A stretch of DNA of 64,000 bases from Bacteroidota bacterium (GTDB taxonomy: Bacteria > Bacteroidota > Bacteroidia > Flavobacteriales > Flavobacteriaceae), in assembly GCA_018829465.1 (NCBI GenBank), contig JAHJTN010000010.1:62001-126000 (forward strand), read 5' to 3'. The notes under the pieces were generated by a model. That model was not told where the DNA came from. It was given only the letters and a program-made list of their open reading frames with translations, and ran no database searches. Numbering within the stretch: the stretch's first letter is position 1; every line of letters starts with the position of its first letter. Below are positions 9,376-19,583 of the stretch, in pieces. The translations under genes and the position numbers were made by a program.

Positions 9376-10059
9376 ATGAAAAATATAACGGATGTGTTTT
9401 TTGACTTGGACCACACCCTATGGGATTTTGACAAAAATTCCAGACTGGCCTTTGACGGTATATTTAACAAACGCAACATAGCACTTTCGCTCGATGTATT
9501 TCTCCGGCATTATGAACGCATCAATGAACACTATTGGAAAATTTACCGAGAAGAAAAAATAAGCTCCGAAGATTTGCGGTTTCACAGACTTAAAGACACT
9601 TTTGAGGCGATGCAGTTTGCTTGGACTCCATCGTTGATTGACGAACTTTCCGAAGAATATCTGCAAGAACTCACCAGCCATCATCACCTTATAGACGGTG
9701 CGTTGGATGTGCTGAACTATCTAAAACCCAAGTACAAACTCCACATCATCACCAACGGTTTCGACCAAGTACAAAGCCGAAAAATAAACGGTTCGGGTAT
9801 CAAGCCCTATTTTGAAACCATTACCACTTCAGAAATGGCGGGTGCCAAAAAACCACACGCCACTATTTTTGAGTATGCCCTTGGAAAAGCCAAAACACCT
9901 GCACATCAAAGTGTAATGATAGGCGACAACCTAGAGGCAGACATAGATGGCGCACTTCAGTTTGGTATGCATGCCGTTTTTTTTCAGATTAAAGAAACAA
10001 CACCTTCTCCCAAAACGCATTCTATTACCCAACTTTCCGCCTTAAAAAATTTACTTTGA
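9376..10059 (+). CDS. YjjG-type HAD family noncanonical pyrimidine nucleotidase
   Basis: This 227-residue HAD hydrolase has all four family motifs: DLDHT near residue 10 with the nucleophile and acid aspartates, the motif II region TNGFDQVQ, the motif III lysine in KKPHATIF, and GDNLEADIDGA for motif IV. The helical cap between residues about 18 and 90 and the LWDFDKNS segment fit the YjjG/YfnB subgroup, which removes phosphate from (d)UMP, dTMP and modified pyrimidine nucleotides. The exact substrate is not provable here. It stands alone 86 bp after the preceding gene. Confidence 0.88.
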   Translation: MKNITDVFFDLDHTLWDFDKNSRLAFDGIFNKRNIALSLDVFLRHYERINEHYWKIYREEKISSEDLRFHRLKDTFEAMQFAWTPSLIDELSEEYLQELTSHHHLIDGALDVLNYLKPKYKLHIITNGFDQVQSRKINGSGIKPYFETITTSEMAGAKKPHATIFEYALGKAKTPAHQSVMIGDNLEADIDGALQFGMHAVFFQIKETTPSPKTHSITQLSALKNLL

Positions 10060-10114
10060 TTTAGATCAAAATTTAATACCTTAGCTATCCACAAAAACCC
10101 GAAATAGACCAAAA

Positions 10115-10942
10115 ATGAAAAAAATTCTTTTGATGCTACTCATCGCTATGAGCAGCCAGCTTTTTGCCCAAGTAAATATAAATGATTACAAATACGTTAT
10201 TGTTCCCCACCGTTTCGATTATCTCAATGAAGCCGATAAATATCAGTTAAATTCATTGCTCAAAAGCTATTTACAGAAAAAGGGGTTTACCGTGTTTTTT
10301 GACAACGAAAACTTTCCTGTTGATTTAGCAACAAATAACTGCTTAGCTCTCAAGGCTTTGGTTAGTAATCAATCGAATATGTTCAACAGCAAAACCGAAT
10401 TCGAATTGGTAAACTGCAACAACCAAGTGGCATTTAAGTCCGACGTAGGCGAGAGTAAATCTAAAGATTTCAGACAATCTTATCAGGAGTCTTTGCGCAA
10501 TGCCTTGCGCTCGTTCGACGCAGTTTCCTACGCCTACAATCCCAATGCACAACCGGTTAACAATGCCGTTCCGGGCAGTCGAGTGGTTTCCAATCAAGTA
10601 CCCGCCCAGCAAAATCAGGTATTAGTACAACAAACCATACCTACGCCACAGCCGGTTGTTACCATTATTGAAGCCGCCAGCATGGATTTTATCTCAAACG
10701 GCGAAGAATTTATGTTAAAAGCCGATGGCAAAAATTTTGAAATATTCAAACGGGCCATAGTTGACGACATGGTTACCTATGGTCTTATTGGCAACCTAAA
10801 AGCTACCGGGCAAGCCGGTATTTATCTGGCAACTTACAAGAAGCAAACTTCAATAGGTTATTTTGATGCGCAGGGAAACCTGACCATCGAATTGACAGAT
10901 GCCAATGGCCAAACAGAGACCAAAGTTTTTAAAAAACAATAA
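10115..10942 (+). CDS. Secreted/periplasmic protein of unknown function
   Basis: This 275-residue protein starts with a signal peptide ending LFAQ (residues about 1-19). The next part (YKYVIVPHRFDYLNEADKYQLNSLLKSYLQKKGFTVFF) resembles conserved flavobacterial hypothetical proteins. A Gln/Pro/Val-rich linker (residues about 160-185) separates two domains, and the C-terminal domain has short beta strands ending in KVFKKQ. No enzyme motif is visible. Its stop codon directly abuts the stop codon of the convergent rarA gene, with no bases between them. Confidence 0.7.
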   Translation: MKKILLMLLIAMSSQLFAQVNINDYKYVIVPHRFDYLNEADKYQLNSLLKSYLQKKGFTVFFDNENFPVDLATNNCLALKALVSNQSNMFNSKTEFELVNCNNQVAFKSDVGESKSKDFRQSYQESLRNALRSFDAVSYAYNPNAQPVNNAVPGSRVVSNQVPAQQNQVLVQQTIPTPQPVVTIIEAASMDFISNGEEFMLKADGKNFEIFKRAIVDDMVTYGLIGNLKATGQAGIYLATYKKQTSIGYFDAQGNLTIELTDANGQTETKVFKKQ

Positions 10943-12223
10943 TCAATAACCGTATTTCTTCCCCCAAAGCTTTTTGAGAAATTCACGGATAGTATATTCG
11001 CGTTGGTTTTGACCGGGTTCGTATAGTTTTGCACCTTCAATTTCATCAGGAAGAAAGTTTTGTGCTGCAAAATTACCCTCAAAATCATGGGCATATTTAT
11101 ACGATTTGCCATAATCTAAATCCTTCATCAATTTGGTTGGTGCATTTCTCAAAGCCAACGGCACAGACAAATTGCCGGTTTTCCTGACCAATTCTTGCGC
11201 CTGATTGATCGCTGTGTAACTGCTGTTGCTTTTGGGCGAAGTGGCCAAATAGATGGCACATTGGCTGAGAATAATTCGCGATTCGGGATGGCCCACCACG
11301 GCCACTGCCTGAAAGGTATTGTTTGCCATAACAAGTGCTGTGGGATTGGCGTTACCAATGTCTTCTGATGCTAAAATAAGCATACGACGGGCAATAAATT
11401 TGACATCCTCGCCTCCCTCAATCATGCGTGCCAAATAATACACCGCCGCATTCGGGTCGCTACCACGTATAGATTTGATAAAAGCCGAAATAATATCGTA
11501 GTGCTGCTCTCCGGTTTTGTCGTACAAAACCACATTTTTCTGAGCAAAGTGCATTACTTTTTCGTTGGTAATATCAATGGTATCAGCGGTGTCAGCTTGA
11601 ACGACCAGTTCTAAAAGGTTGAGCAATTTTCTACCATCACCGCCTGATAACTGTATGAGTACATCCGTTTCTTTTAAGCTGATATTTTGTTCGGACAGCA
11701 CGGCATCTTTCTCAATTGCACGTTTTAGCAGTTTTACCAAATCAGCTTCTTCAAAAGCTTTAAGCACATAGACTTGACAACGAGACAACAGCGCGGAAAT
11801 CACTTCAAAACTCGGGTTTTCTGTAGTAGCACCAATCAGCGTTATCCAACCTTTCTCTACGGCAGCCAGCAAAGAATCTTGTTGCGCCTTGTTGAATCGG
11901 TGTATTTCATCAATAAATAAAATCGGGTTTTTGGCGGTAAAAATGCCTTTGTCTTTTTTGGCATGATCGATGACATCGCGTACGTCTTTCACACTCGAAT
12001 TGATGGCACTCAGGTGATAAAACGGACGGTGTGCGTGTTCTGAAATCACCGAAGCCAAGGTTGTTTTTCCCACCCCGGGCGGGCCCCAAAATATCATAGA
12101 CGGAATCAATCCTTTGAGGATATGTGCCCGTAACGAACCTTGCGCACCAATCAAGTGTTCTTGACCAATCAGGTCATCGATGGTTTTGGGGCGCATGCGT
12201 TCTGCCAAAGGAATATGATTCAT
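10943..12223 (-). CDS. rarA: Replication-associated recombination protein A (RarA/MgsA), AAA+ ATPase
   Basis: This 426-residue AAA+ protein has Walker [10 protein letters not shown] (residues about 47-55), Walker [19 protein letters not shown], sensor 1 in [11 protein letters not shown], and an arginine finger in LLSRCQVY. The C-terminal half, with [23 protein letters not shown] and the conserved [10 protein letters not shown], is the tetramerisation region. RarA is a clamp-loader-like ATPase that acts at stalled replication forks. Length and motifs are complete. It ends exactly where the convergent upstream gene ends. Confidence 0.96.
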   Translation of the reverse strand: MNHIPLAERMRPKTIDDLIGQEHLIGAQGSLRAHILKGLIPSMIFWGPPGVGKTTLASVISEHAHRPFYHLSAINSSVKDVRDVIDHAKKDKGIFTAKNPILFIDEIHRFNKAQQDSLLAAVEKGWITLIGATTENPSFEVISALLSRCQVYVLKAFEEADLVKLLKRAIEKDAVLSEQNISLKETDVLIQLSGGDGRKLLNLLELVVQADTADTIDITNEKVMHFAQKNVVLYDKTGEQHYDIISAFIKSIRGSDPNAAVYYLARMIEGGEDVKFIARRMLILASEDIGNANPTALVMANNTFQAVAVVGHPESRIILSQCAIYLATSPKSNSSYTAINQAQELVRKTGNLSVPLALRNAPTKLMKDLDYGKSYKYAHDFEGNFAAQNFLPDEIEGAKLYEPGQNQREYTIREFLKKLWGKKYGY

Positions 12224-12286
12224 CTTTAACGGGCTTCGGGTGGGTTAAAAATACAATATTTATGTCGGTTGAAAGCAACGACTCAG

Positions 12287-13297
12287 CTAAATCACTTCTT
12301 CCCTATTGAGCATTTCCCACAATTGATCTTTAAGTGTCACCAACCCTTGTTGGGCTGCAGATGATATGAACAAAAATGGAAAATTCCACACTTTTTGGAG
12401 CGAAGCTTTGAGTTCGGCTTTGAGTTCATCGTCTAGCAAATCAGATTTTGAAATGGCAACCAAGCGCGGTTTGACCAGCAATTCGGGGTTGTATCTTTTA
12501 AGTTCGTCGAGCAAGATTTCATAGGCTTTGGCATAGTCTTTTTCATCTGCCGGAATGAGAAACAACAACACCGCATTTCGTTCTATATGACGCAAAAATC
12601 TATGACCCAAACCTTTACCTTCGGCTGCTCCTTCAATAATACCAGGAATATCGGCTACCACAAAAGATTGAAAATCCCTGTAAGCCACAATACCCAAATT
12701 GGGTTTGAGTGTGGTAAATGGATAATCGGCTATTTTGGGTTTGGCTGCCGTGATGACGGATAATAAGGTGGACTTTCCGGCATTTGGAAAACCGACCAAG
12801 CCCACGTCTGCCAGCACTTTCAGCTCCACAATAATATCCCTTTCCTGGAGTGGAATACCCGGTTGTGCGTAGCGGGGGGTTTGGTTTGTAGATGTGCGAA
12901 AATTCCAATTGCCCAAACCGCCTTTGCCGCCTTCGGCAATAATTTCTGTTTGTCCGTCTTCAACAATTTCGAAAATCACTTCGTTGGTTTCGGCATCTCG
13001 AATGATGCTCCCCAGTGGCACTTCAATCACGGCGTGCTGTCCGTCTGCACCTGTACTTCTGTTGGCACTGCCATCGCCACCGTGTTCGGCCTTTACGTGT
13101 TTGGTGAATTTCAAATGAAAGAGCGTCCAAAGGTTTTTGTTTCCCTTGATGTACACGTGCCCACCATGACCGCCATCGCCGCCATCGGGACCGCCTTTTG
13201 CCACGTATTTTTCACGATGCAAATGCGCAGAACCACGTCCGCCTTTTCCAGAAGACACAAAAATCTTTACGTAATCAACAAAATTTCCTTCGGTCAA
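12287..13297 (-). CDS. obgE: GTPase Obg (ObgE/CgtA), ribosome assembly
   Basis: This 336-residue protein has an N-terminal Gly-rich Obg domain ([18 protein letters not shown]) and a G domain with G1 GFPNAGKST (residues 169-177), G3 DIPGIIEGA and G4 SKSD. The start appears to be TTG at 13297, giving [11 protein letters not shown], the standard flavobacterial N-terminus; no ATG is available. The protein lacks the extra C-terminal OCT domain. Obg binds the 50S subunit late in assembly and is usually essential. It is 11 bp downstream of adk, so adk and obgE are probably cotranscribed. Confidence 0.95.
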   Translation of the reverse strand: MTEGNFVDYVKIFVSSGKGGRGSAHLHREKYVAKGGPDGGDGGHGGHVYIKGNKNLWTLFHLKFTKHVKAEHGGDGSANRSTGADGQHAVIEVPLGSIIRDAETNEVIFEIVEDGQTEIIAEGGKGGLGNWNFRTSTNQTPRYAQPGIPLQERDIIVELKVLADVGLVGFPNAGKSTLLSVITAAKPKIADYPFTTLKPNLGIVAYRDFQSFVVADIPGIIEGAAEGKGLGHRFLRHIERNAVLLFLIPADEKDYAKAYEILLDELKRYNPELLVKPRLVAISKSDLLDDELKAELKASLQKVWNFPFLFISSAAQQGLVTLKDQLWEMLNREEVI

Positions 13298-13308
13298 AAT
13301 ATGTTTGT

Positions 13309-13893
13309 TTAAAGTGCGTCAATCACATCGCAAAGTCGCTCTGTGATACTAAGTATTGTGCCTACACCATCCACACCAAAATATTTGTTTTGTGACTGAT
13401 AATACGCTTTTAAAACATCGGTTTCTTGGTAGTAAATCTTAATGCGATTGCGGATTACGGCTTCGTTAGCGTCATCCGGACGCCCGCTGGTTTTCCCGCG
13501 TTCAAGAAGCCTTTCTACCAATATGTCGTCGGCAACTTCCAGCGCAATCATGGCGTGAACAGTCGTCTTTTTGCTTTGCAATAAGGCATCTAAGGCTTTG
13601 GCTTGGTCTTGTGTACGCGGAAAACCATCAAAAATAAAACCCTTGGCATGCGGATGTTTTTCCACTTCGGCAGCTAGCATGTTTATGGTGATGCTATCGG
13701 GTACGAGCAAGCCTTTATCCATATAGGCTTTAGCCTGATTGCCTAAATCTGTTTGGTTTTTAATATTGAATCGAAATACATCTCCGGTAGAAATATGAAT
13801 CAGTTCATATTTTTCCTTAAGAAATGTAGCTTGTGTTCCTTTTCCGGCACCCGGAGGACCAAAAAGTACGATATTTTTACATGGACGTTTCAT
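13309..13893 (-). CDS. adk: Adenylate kinase
   Basis: I chose the ATG at 13893, which gives [20 protein letters not shown]; upstream codons overlap hpt and are not conserved. The 194-residue protein has the P-loop GPPGAGKGT (residues about 12-20), the AMP-binding region STGDVFR, the GFPRT motif for AMP, and a short LID ([13 protein letters not shown]), as usual in Bacteroidota. It converts ATP + AMP to 2 ADP. It lies 10 bp after hpt and 11 bp before obgE, so hpt-adk-obgE looks like one operon. Confidence 0.95.
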   Translation of the reverse strand: MKRPCKNIVLFGPPGAGKGTQATFLKEKYELIHISTGDVFRFNIKNQTDLGNQAKAYMDKGLLVPDSITINMLAAEVEKHPHAKGFIFDGFPRTQDQAKALDALLQSKKTTVHAMIALEVADDILVERLLERGKTSGRPDDANEAVIRNRIKIYYQETDVLKAYYQSQNKYFGVDGVGTILSITERLCDVIDAL

Positions 13894-13903
13894 CGATGAA
13901 ATT

Positions 13904-14440
13904 TTAATTTGTATCGGTTTTGAGTTGATAAATCTCGGGGAGGTTTCTGCCCAGACCATCATAATCTAGACCATAACCCAAGATGAATTTGTTGGGAATT
14001 TCAAAACCTACATAATCTATTTTTAAATTTTTCTTGAAAGACTCGGGTTTGTAGAATAGGGTAGCAATTTTTAAATCGGCCACTTTCTTTTCTTCAAAAA
14101 TGTGATAAATCGTTTCCAAAGTATTGCCCGTATCTACGATATCTTCCAAAATGATAACCGTACGGCCTTCGGGGTTTTCATCCATACCAATCAACGAACG
14201 AACATGCTCGGTGCTTTCTATACCGGAATAGGAAGACAGTTTGATAAAACTGAGTTCGCAAGCATACGGATATTGCTTTAAAAAATCTGAAACGAACATA
14301 AAACTGCCGTTGAGTATGCCGACAAAAATGGGGCGAATATCGCCCAAATCTGCAGCAACTTTTTGTGCCAACTCCCCCACTCTTTTTTGAAGTAAGTCTG
14401 CAGAAATATAAGGTTGAAAAATTTTGTCGTGTATGCGCAT
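13904..14440 (-). CDS. hpt: Hypoxanthine phosphoribosyltransferase
   Basis: The ATG at 14440 (MRIHDKIFQPYIS) is preferred over in-frame upstream starts, giving 178 residues. The PRPP-binding loop EDIVDTGNTL (residues about 99-108), the flexible-loop region KLSSYSG, and the C-terminal DYVGFEIPNKFILGYGLDYDGLGRNLP are diagnostic of bacterial HPRT. It salvages hypoxanthine and guanine with PRPP. It is the first gene of the hpt-adk-obgE cluster, which joins purine salvage and nucleotide balance to ribosome assembly. Confidence 0.95.
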   Translation of the reverse strand: MRIHDKIFQPYISADLLQKRVGELAQKVAADLGDIRPIFVGILNGSFMFVSDFLKQYPYACELSFIKLSSYSGIESTEHVRSLIGMDENPEGRTVIILEDIVDTGNTLETIYHIFEEKKVADLKIATLFYKPESFKKNLKIDYVGFEIPNKFILGYGLDYDGLGRNLPEIYQLKTDTN

Positions 14441-14600
14441 TTTTCGAGCTTTTTTTAAAGTTTTGCAAATATAGCGAAAAGCTGAAGAATTTGAGGGAGT
14501 AGTCATTTAGATTAATGTCCTCAAATCTGATGATGGTCAATAAATCGCAAATATTTTTTTTTAAATATTCTCAAAAAAACACTCAAAATAAAAGAATATC

Positions 14601-14608
14601 TATTTTTG
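14601..14608 (+). promoter_or_regulatory. -7 box TATTTTTG for the tdh gene
   Basis: TATTTTTG matches TAnnTTTG and lies 18 nt before the ATG at 14627, which predicts a leader of about 14 nt. The region is shared with the divergent hpt operon. Confidence 0.6.
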
Positions 14609-14626
14609 CAGGACGAAATATATCAG

Positions 14627-15565
14627 ATGAACAAAAATATTCTCATTTTGGGTGCCGCCGGGCAGATTGGCTCAGAGTTGACCCAGCTGCTTCGAGGCAC
14701 CTACCCGGACCGAACCGTAGTAGCCTCCGATCTGCACAACAGTGATGTATTGGGAACGCCTTTTGAGTTGCTCGATGCTACAGACGAGAAAGCGATTCGC
14801 CAAATCATTGAGAAATATCAAATCGGCGAGGTGTATTTGATGGCTGCTATGTTGTCTGCTACGGCAGAAAAATACCCCGAAAAAGCTTGGCAGTTAAATA
14901 TGCAATCTTTATTGATTGTTTTGAATCTGGCAAAGGAAAAACGCATCAACAAAATCTTTTGGCCTTCAAGCATCGCAGTTTTTGGGAGCACTACACCCAA
15001 GCAGAACACACCACAAGTAACCATTACAGAGCCCAACACGGTTTACGGTATCAGCAAGTTGGCAGGTGAACGCTGGTGTGCCTATTACCGTGAAAAATAT
15101 GGTGTGGACGTGCGAAGCATCCGCTATCCGGGACTTATCAGTTGGAAAACACCGCCTGGTGGTGGCACAACCGATTATGCCATTGATATTTTTCACCAAG
15201 CCCTAAAAAACGGAAAGTACGAATGTTTTCTGACCGAAAACACCAAACTTCCGATGATGTATATGGACGATGCCATTCGGGCAACCCTTCAATTGATGGC
15301 GGCAGATTTATCGGGCGTCAAAATTTGTTCGTCCTACAACCTTGCCGGCGTCAGTTTTTCACCAAAAGAATTGGCAAACGCCATTCAAAAGTACATTTCT
15401 GACTTCTGTATAATCTATCGACCCGATTCTCGCCAAGCCATTGCAGACACATGGCCACAGTCGATAGATGATGTTTGCGCCCGTCAAGATTGGAATTGGA
15501 AAGCTAAATTTGATTTAGAACACACGGTTTTAGAAATGATTAAGGGCATTAAAAGCTTACAGTAG
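14627..15565 (+). CDS. L-threonine 3-dehydrogenase, SDR type (NAD-dependent epimerase family)
   Basis: The start at 14627 gives MNKNILILGAAGQIG, with the NAD-binding GxxGxxG at residues 9-15 and the catalytic Tyr140-x3-Lys144 (YGISK). The 312-residue length and the segments RYPGLISWKTPPGGGTTDYA and LPMMYMDDAIRATL match the short-chain type threonine dehydrogenase known from flavobacteria rather than a sugar epimerase. The enzyme oxidises L-threonine to 2-amino-3-ketobutyrate, which then yields glycine. The nearest neighbours are unrelated. Confidence 0.85.
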   Translation: MNKNILILGAAGQIGSELTQLLRGTYPDRTVVASDLHNSDVLGTPFELLDATDEKAIRQIIEKYQIGEVYLMAAMLSATAEKYPEKAWQLNMQSLLIVLNLAKEKRINKIFWPSSIAVFGSTTPKQNTPQVTITEPNTVYGISKLAGERWCAYYREKYGVDVRSIRYPGLISWKTPPGGGTTDYAIDIFHQALKNGKYECFLTENTKLPMMYMDDAIRATLQLMAADLSGVKICSSYNLAGVSFSPKELANAIQKYISDFCIIYRPDSRQAIADTWPQSIDDVCARQDWNWKAKFDLEHTVLEMIKGIKSLQ

Positions 15566-15725
15566 GTCGCCAAACAGTTGTTTTTAGGAACATTTGATGT
15601 GCTATGATTCCATTTTAAAATTTTATGGTTATACCACATAACCCCATTTGGCACTTGGGGAAGGAGAATCGCATCGCCTTCAAAAAGTCTGAAAGTAAAC
15701 CCTGAAGCAAATGAATACTTTGCTA

Positions 15726-17153
15726 TCAATCCAAGCGCCTGACAAGTAAAGTATCTTTCTGTAGTTTGAATTTGAGCCAGGACGCTATTCTTGGCATACT
15801 GCTTTGAATTTGCGATTGCGGAATAGAATCGAACCACTTCACATCAAAAACCATCAAAGTGTCTATTTTAGAGAAATTGGTATAGAGTCGGTTTGAAAAA
15901 TAAATTTCCGACACTTCCTGATAGTTTATCTTCAATTCTTTGGCAATTTCATCAAAAGGAATGCTTTGACTTCCCAGTTTACCCAACCGATTCACCTCAT
16001 TTTCCAGAAAAGATATTTTCTCATCTTTATTTTTAAGATCTGCCACATCTCTGGAACGCAACTCTTTGATGTAGTTTAGCTCATCAAAGGCATCTCCTTT
16101 TTCGTTTTGATGGATAATCAATGCCGTATTTTCTGTAATTGCATCCGATTTCAGTTTGTTACGCCAAAAATCTATCACGCCTTCCGGTATGTTTTCATTG
16201 CCCATAAAGTACAAATCTACTCGAGAAGCACCTTTGTATTCGTAAGTAATTTCCGTCAAATCCTTGATGAGGTTATAGTTTGTGGAAGCTGTGATTTCGT
16301 TGCTGATAAACTCGCGGATATTTCTCTTGAATACTGTTTCTTTCAACATCACATAGAAAAGAAATATACTGGGGACCATGACCAAAAAAGCGACTAAAGA
16401 TGCCAGCTGAGAGATGCGTCTGCGCCTGATGGAATTGGCGTATTTGACCATTGGAAAACGCAAAAGCTTGGCGACTAAAAACGTGGTGAGTGCTATAAAA
16501 ATGGCATTGATGGTGAACAAATACAATGCACCGCCAAAATAGCGGGGTTCCCACACAGCAAAACCGTAACCTGCCGTACACAGTGGTGGCATCAAAGCAG
16601 TTGCTATGGCCACGCCGAAGATGGCACTGGCCATTGTGCCTTTTTTAGTTCTGGCTACAATAAGTGCCAAACCGCCAAATACAGCAACCATGACATCGAG
16701 TATGGTAGGATAGGTACGGGCTTCTAGCTCGGGTGTGAGCTCAGTCAAAGGTGAAAGTTTAAAATACAAAAAGGCCGTGAAAACACTTAGACCAACCATC
16801 ACCCCCAAATTGACAAGTGATTTTCGCAAGGTGTCCACATCGTTTACCGCTACGGAAAGACCCAGACCTACAATTGGTCCCATGAGCGGCGAAATCAACA
16901 TGGCGCCAATAACTACGGCGGTAGAGCTCACATTAAGACCAATAGAAGCTATAAAAACAGAAAAAATGAGAATCCAAGCATTGTGACCACGAAGGGGAAT
17001 ATCTCTTTTAATGCTTTCGATGGATTCTTCTTTGTCTGTTTCACTCTTTATATCGAGTAGTGACAGAAAAAAATGTTTAAAATTGTCAAAAACCGTTTGT
17101 AGGTTTTTCTTGTCAATTTTGGGAGATTCTCCGGCTGATTGGTTTGTTTCCAT
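15726..17153 (-). CDS. DUF389 family membrane protein
   Basis: This 475-residue protein has a core of six to seven hydrophobic segments between residues about 55 and 280, containing the DUF389 signatures LISPLMGPIVGLGLSVAVND and ATALMPPLCTAGYG. The C-terminal 190 residues are soluble, with mixed alpha and beta regions and a coiled-coil-like stretch (DEKISFLENEVNRLG). No transport or catalytic role is established for the family. It lies 6 bp after manC on the same strand, so it may be cotranscribed with it. The 160 bp between its stop and tdh holds nothing I can assign. Confidence 0.85.
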   Translation of the reverse strand: METNQSAGESPKIDKKNLQTVFDNFKHFFLSLLDIKSETDKEESIESIKRDIPLRGHNAWILIFSVFIASIGLNVSSTAVVIGAMLISPLMGPIVGLGLSVAVNDVDTLRKSLVNLGVMVGLSVFTAFLYFKLSPLTELTPELEARTYPTILDVMVAVFGGLALIVARTKKGTMASAIFGVAIATALMPPLCTAGYGFAVWEPRYFGGALYLFTINAIFIALTTFLVAKLLRFPMVKYANSIRRRRISQLASLVAFLVMVPSIFLFYVMLKETVFKRNIREFISNEITASTNYNLIKDLTEITYEYKGASRVDLYFMGNENIPEGVIDFWRNKLKSDAITENTALIIHQNEKGDAFDELNYIKELRSRDVADLKNKDEKISFLENEVNRLGKLGSQSIPFDEIAKELKINYQEVSEIYFSNRLYTNFSKIDTLMVFDVKWFDSIPQSQIQSSMPRIASWLKFKLQKDTLLVRRLD

Positions 17154-17159
17154 GAGGTG

Positions 17160-18248
17160 TTATATCAAAGATTGGTCTATCTCAGTTTCTACACGTTTCA
17201 ATATTTGTTTGATGGCTTGCTCTTTTTCTTTAGGTAAAATAAGCAATGCCTTGTCAGTTTCCACGACAATGTAATCGTGAAGCCCCTCGGCAACGATTAG
17301 TTTTTTGTTGGCAGAACGTATGATATTCCCACTACAATTGTTCAAAATTGCTCGGGTGTGAATCAACACGTTTTCATCGGGCTTTGCACTCATTTTTTCG
17401 AATAAAGAACCCCAAGTGCCGAGGTCGTTCCAATCAAAAGAAGCCGGCAATACCCATACATTAGAAGCTTTTTCCAAAATGGCATAATCTATGGAAATGT
17501 TTTCCGCATCGGGATAATGCGCATCTATAAATGCCTGCTCTTTATTTGTGTTATAGAAATCTTTACCCAATTGAAAAAGATTAAACATGGTCTTTTGGTG
17601 TTCGGCAAATGCATTGGCTATGGTGGCCACGCTCCAAATAAAAATTCCTGCATTCCAAAAATAATTGCCCGATGCTAAAAAACCTTTGGCTGTTTCCATA
17701 TTCGGTTTCTCCGTAAAACGCGTTACTTTTATAAAACCTTTTTCTATTTGCAATTTGTCCGATTGGATGTAGCCGTAACCGGTGTTGGGCGCATTAGGGC
17801 GAATACCCAAAGTAACCAAAGCATCGTTTTGGGCACAATACGCAAAACCTTGCAATACATCATCAAGAAATGCGGCTTCATCTTCTATCCAATGGTCACT
17901 AGGCGCAACGAGCATCACCGCGTCCGGATTATCTTTCTTAATTTTTAAGGCTGCGTATAAGATACAAGGCGCCGTATTGCGCATGGTGGGTTCCAGCAAA
18001 ACTTGTTGTGCCTTCAACTGAGGTAACTGCTGCAAAACCAGATCTTTGTAGCGAAGATTGGTAAGAATTAAGATGTTTTCTGAAGGTACTATTTTGTTGA
18101 TGCGATCATAAGTGGTTTGCAACAATGATTTTCCTGTTCCCAACATATCGTGAAACTGCTTAGGAAATGCTGCTGTGCTAACCGGCCAAAAACGAGAGCC
18201 CACTCCCCCGGCCATAATCACTGCATGATAATGAGAAAATTGAGACAT
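17160..18248 (-). CDS. manC: Mannose-1-phosphate guanylyltransferase (GDP-mannose pyrophosphorylase)
   Basis: This 362-residue nucleotidyltransferase has the signature GGVGSRFWPVS near the N-terminus with the following PKQF. It also has the FTEKP motif that contacts the sugar phosphate and VAPSDHWIEDEAAF in the metal region. It lacks the C-terminal isomerase domain of two-domain ManC/AlgA proteins, as is usual in Bacteroidota. The product GDP-mannose feeds glycoprotein, LPS and exopolysaccharide synthesis. Confidence 0.93.
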   Translation of the reverse strand: MSQFSHYHAVIMAGGVGSRFWPVSTAAFPKQFHDMLGTGKSLLQTTYDRINKIVPSENILILTNLRYKDLVLQQLPQLKAQQVLLEPTMRNTAPCILYAALKIKKDNPDAVMLVAPSDHWIEDEAAFLDDVLQGFAYCAQNDALVTLGIRPNAPNTGYGYIQSDKLQIEKGFIKVTRFTEKPNMETAKGFLASGNYFWNAGIFIWSVATIANAFAEHQKTMFNLFQLGKDFYNTNKEQAFIDAHYPDAENISIDYAILEKASNVWVLPASFDWNDLGTWGSLFEKMSAKPDENVLIHTRAILNNCSGNIIRSANKKLIVAEGLHDYIVVETDKALLILPKEKEQAIKQILKRVETEIDQSLI

Positions 18249-18265
18249 ATGTAATTTATAATTTC

Positions 18266-18871
18266 TTAGTTCTTATGTATTTCCACTTCAGCCAACGGGT
18301 GAAACAGGTATATTTTTTGAGTATTTATTTCCAAACACTCAAAGCGCTTGGTGCGTTTTTTACCTTTTTTAAACAGTCTGTTTTGGGCAGTAAAAACAGC
18401 ACCATCGGGCAATTCAAAGATACGGTTTTTGTCTTGATTTGCATCAAAGCGACTCAAAGCGTAAGAAAGATTGACATCTGTATCGCTGCTCGCTTTCGGA
18501 TTTTTGAAATGTCGTGCCAAAACCGGTAGTATTTCCATCGGAAAAACATCCGGATTGAGGAAGGGTAACATCAGTTTTTGAAAAGTTATCTTCCATTCAA
18601 TACCATGTGGTTTGATATGTCTGCCATAAGTTTTAAAAGCGACGAGATGCGCCAGTTCATGTATGGTCGTAATTAAAAACCGATAGGTATTTTCCGAAGC
18701 GTTTACAGTGATTTGATGGGAGCCGTCCGTCATTTTTTTATAATCGCCATGTCGCGTAAGCCGTTTTCCCACAATTTTAAGGTGGACATGATGCAATTTA
18801 ATTAATTCAAAAACCGGATCTACGGCTGCTTCGGGTATGTATTTGCACAAAATGTCTTTCAATGCTTGCAC
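18266..18871 (-). CDS. SprT-like zinc metalloprotease domain protein
   Basis: This 201-residue protein probably starts with GTG at 18871 (MQALKDILCKYIP). It has the zincin motif HELAH at residues 71-75, with a third ligand candidate His89 in KPHGIEWK, as in the SprT/Spartan-like family. Eukaryotic Spartan cuts DNA-protein crosslinks; the bacterial SprT role is not settled. The C-terminal half is basic and beta-rich. It lies 17 bp before manC on the same strand. Confidence 0.87.
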   Translation of the reverse strand: MQALKDILCKYIPEAAVDPVFELIKLHHVHLKIVGKRLTRHGDYKKMTDGSHQITVNASENTYRFLITTIHELAHLVAFKTYGRHIKPHGIEWKITFQKLMLPFLNPDVFPMEILPVLARHFKNPKASSDTDVNLSYALSRFDANQDKNRIFELPDGAVFTAQNRLFKKGKKRTKRFECLEINTQKIYLFHPLAEVEIHKN

Positions 18872-18902
18872 ATTTTAGTTAAGATACGAATCGCAACTTC
18901 CC

Positions 18903-19583
18903 CTAAGGAGTAGAAGAAGAAACTTGCAAGATTTTCCCATTGTAAAAAACGTTTCCGGAAACGGCAAATTGGGCAATATAAGATGCCATTTCGGGAGCGC
19001 TTATCGGTGCTTGATAGCCTGGAAAAGCCTGCGCTAGCATCTCAGTCTGCACAGCACCAAGTGCCAACACATTGAAAGACGGACCCGATTCTTTGTATTC
19101 TTCGGCGAGTAACTCGGTCAAGTTAATCAATGCCGCTTTGGCCGAACTATAGGCTGCCAAACCCCCAAACTTCACACTGCCCTGTATGCCACCCATACTA
19201 CTGATATTCACCACATGTCCGTCTTTAGGCATATAGGGCAAAACCAGTTGAATAAGCCGAATCGGGCCAAAAACATTTACCTCATAAGACTGTTGAAAAT
19301 CTGCTTGGGAAAGTTGTTCAAAAGGTTTGTGTACAAGCCATCCGGCATTGTTGATTAGGATATCTATTTTTTTTAAATCTTTTAAAATACCTTGAAGGGT
19401 GTCAAAAGATTTGTCGGAAGATAGGTCAAAAGAAACGGCAGTTATGTTTGTGTGATGCAGCTTCGAAATTTTTTGAAGGTTTCTAGACAGCGCAAACACT
19501 TTGTGTCCGGCATCGGCGAGTTGTTTACACAGTTCAAAACCGATACCGCGTCCTGCGCCGGTAACTAAGATATTTTTACTCAT
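18903..19583 (-). CDS. Short-chain dehydrogenase/reductase
   Basis: This 226-residue classical SDR has the cofactor motif TGAGRGIGFE at residues about 8-17, NNAG near residue 79, and the catalytic Ser with YSSAK (Tyr and Lys). The length is typical. The cofactor and substrate cannot be read. Its start overlaps the 3' end of the upstream M28 peptidase by 8 bp, so the two are translationally coupled. Confidence 0.9.
   Translation of the reverse strand: MSKNILVTGAGRGIGFELCKQLADAGHKVFALSRNLQKISKLHHTNITAVSFDLSSDKSFDTLQGILKDLKKIDILINNAGWLVHKPFEQLSQADFQQSYEVNVFGPIRLIQLVLPYMPKDGHVVNISSMGGIQGSVKFGGLAAYSSAKAALINLTELLAEEYKESGPSFNVLALGAVQTEMLAQAFPGYQAPISAPEMASYIAQFAVSGNVFYNGKILQVSSSTP

Noticed and set aside
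12863-13312. 149-codon plus-strand frame opposite obgE
   Set aside because: It is a shadow of the glycine-rich Obg domain on the other strand, and the obgE frame has all GTPase motifs.
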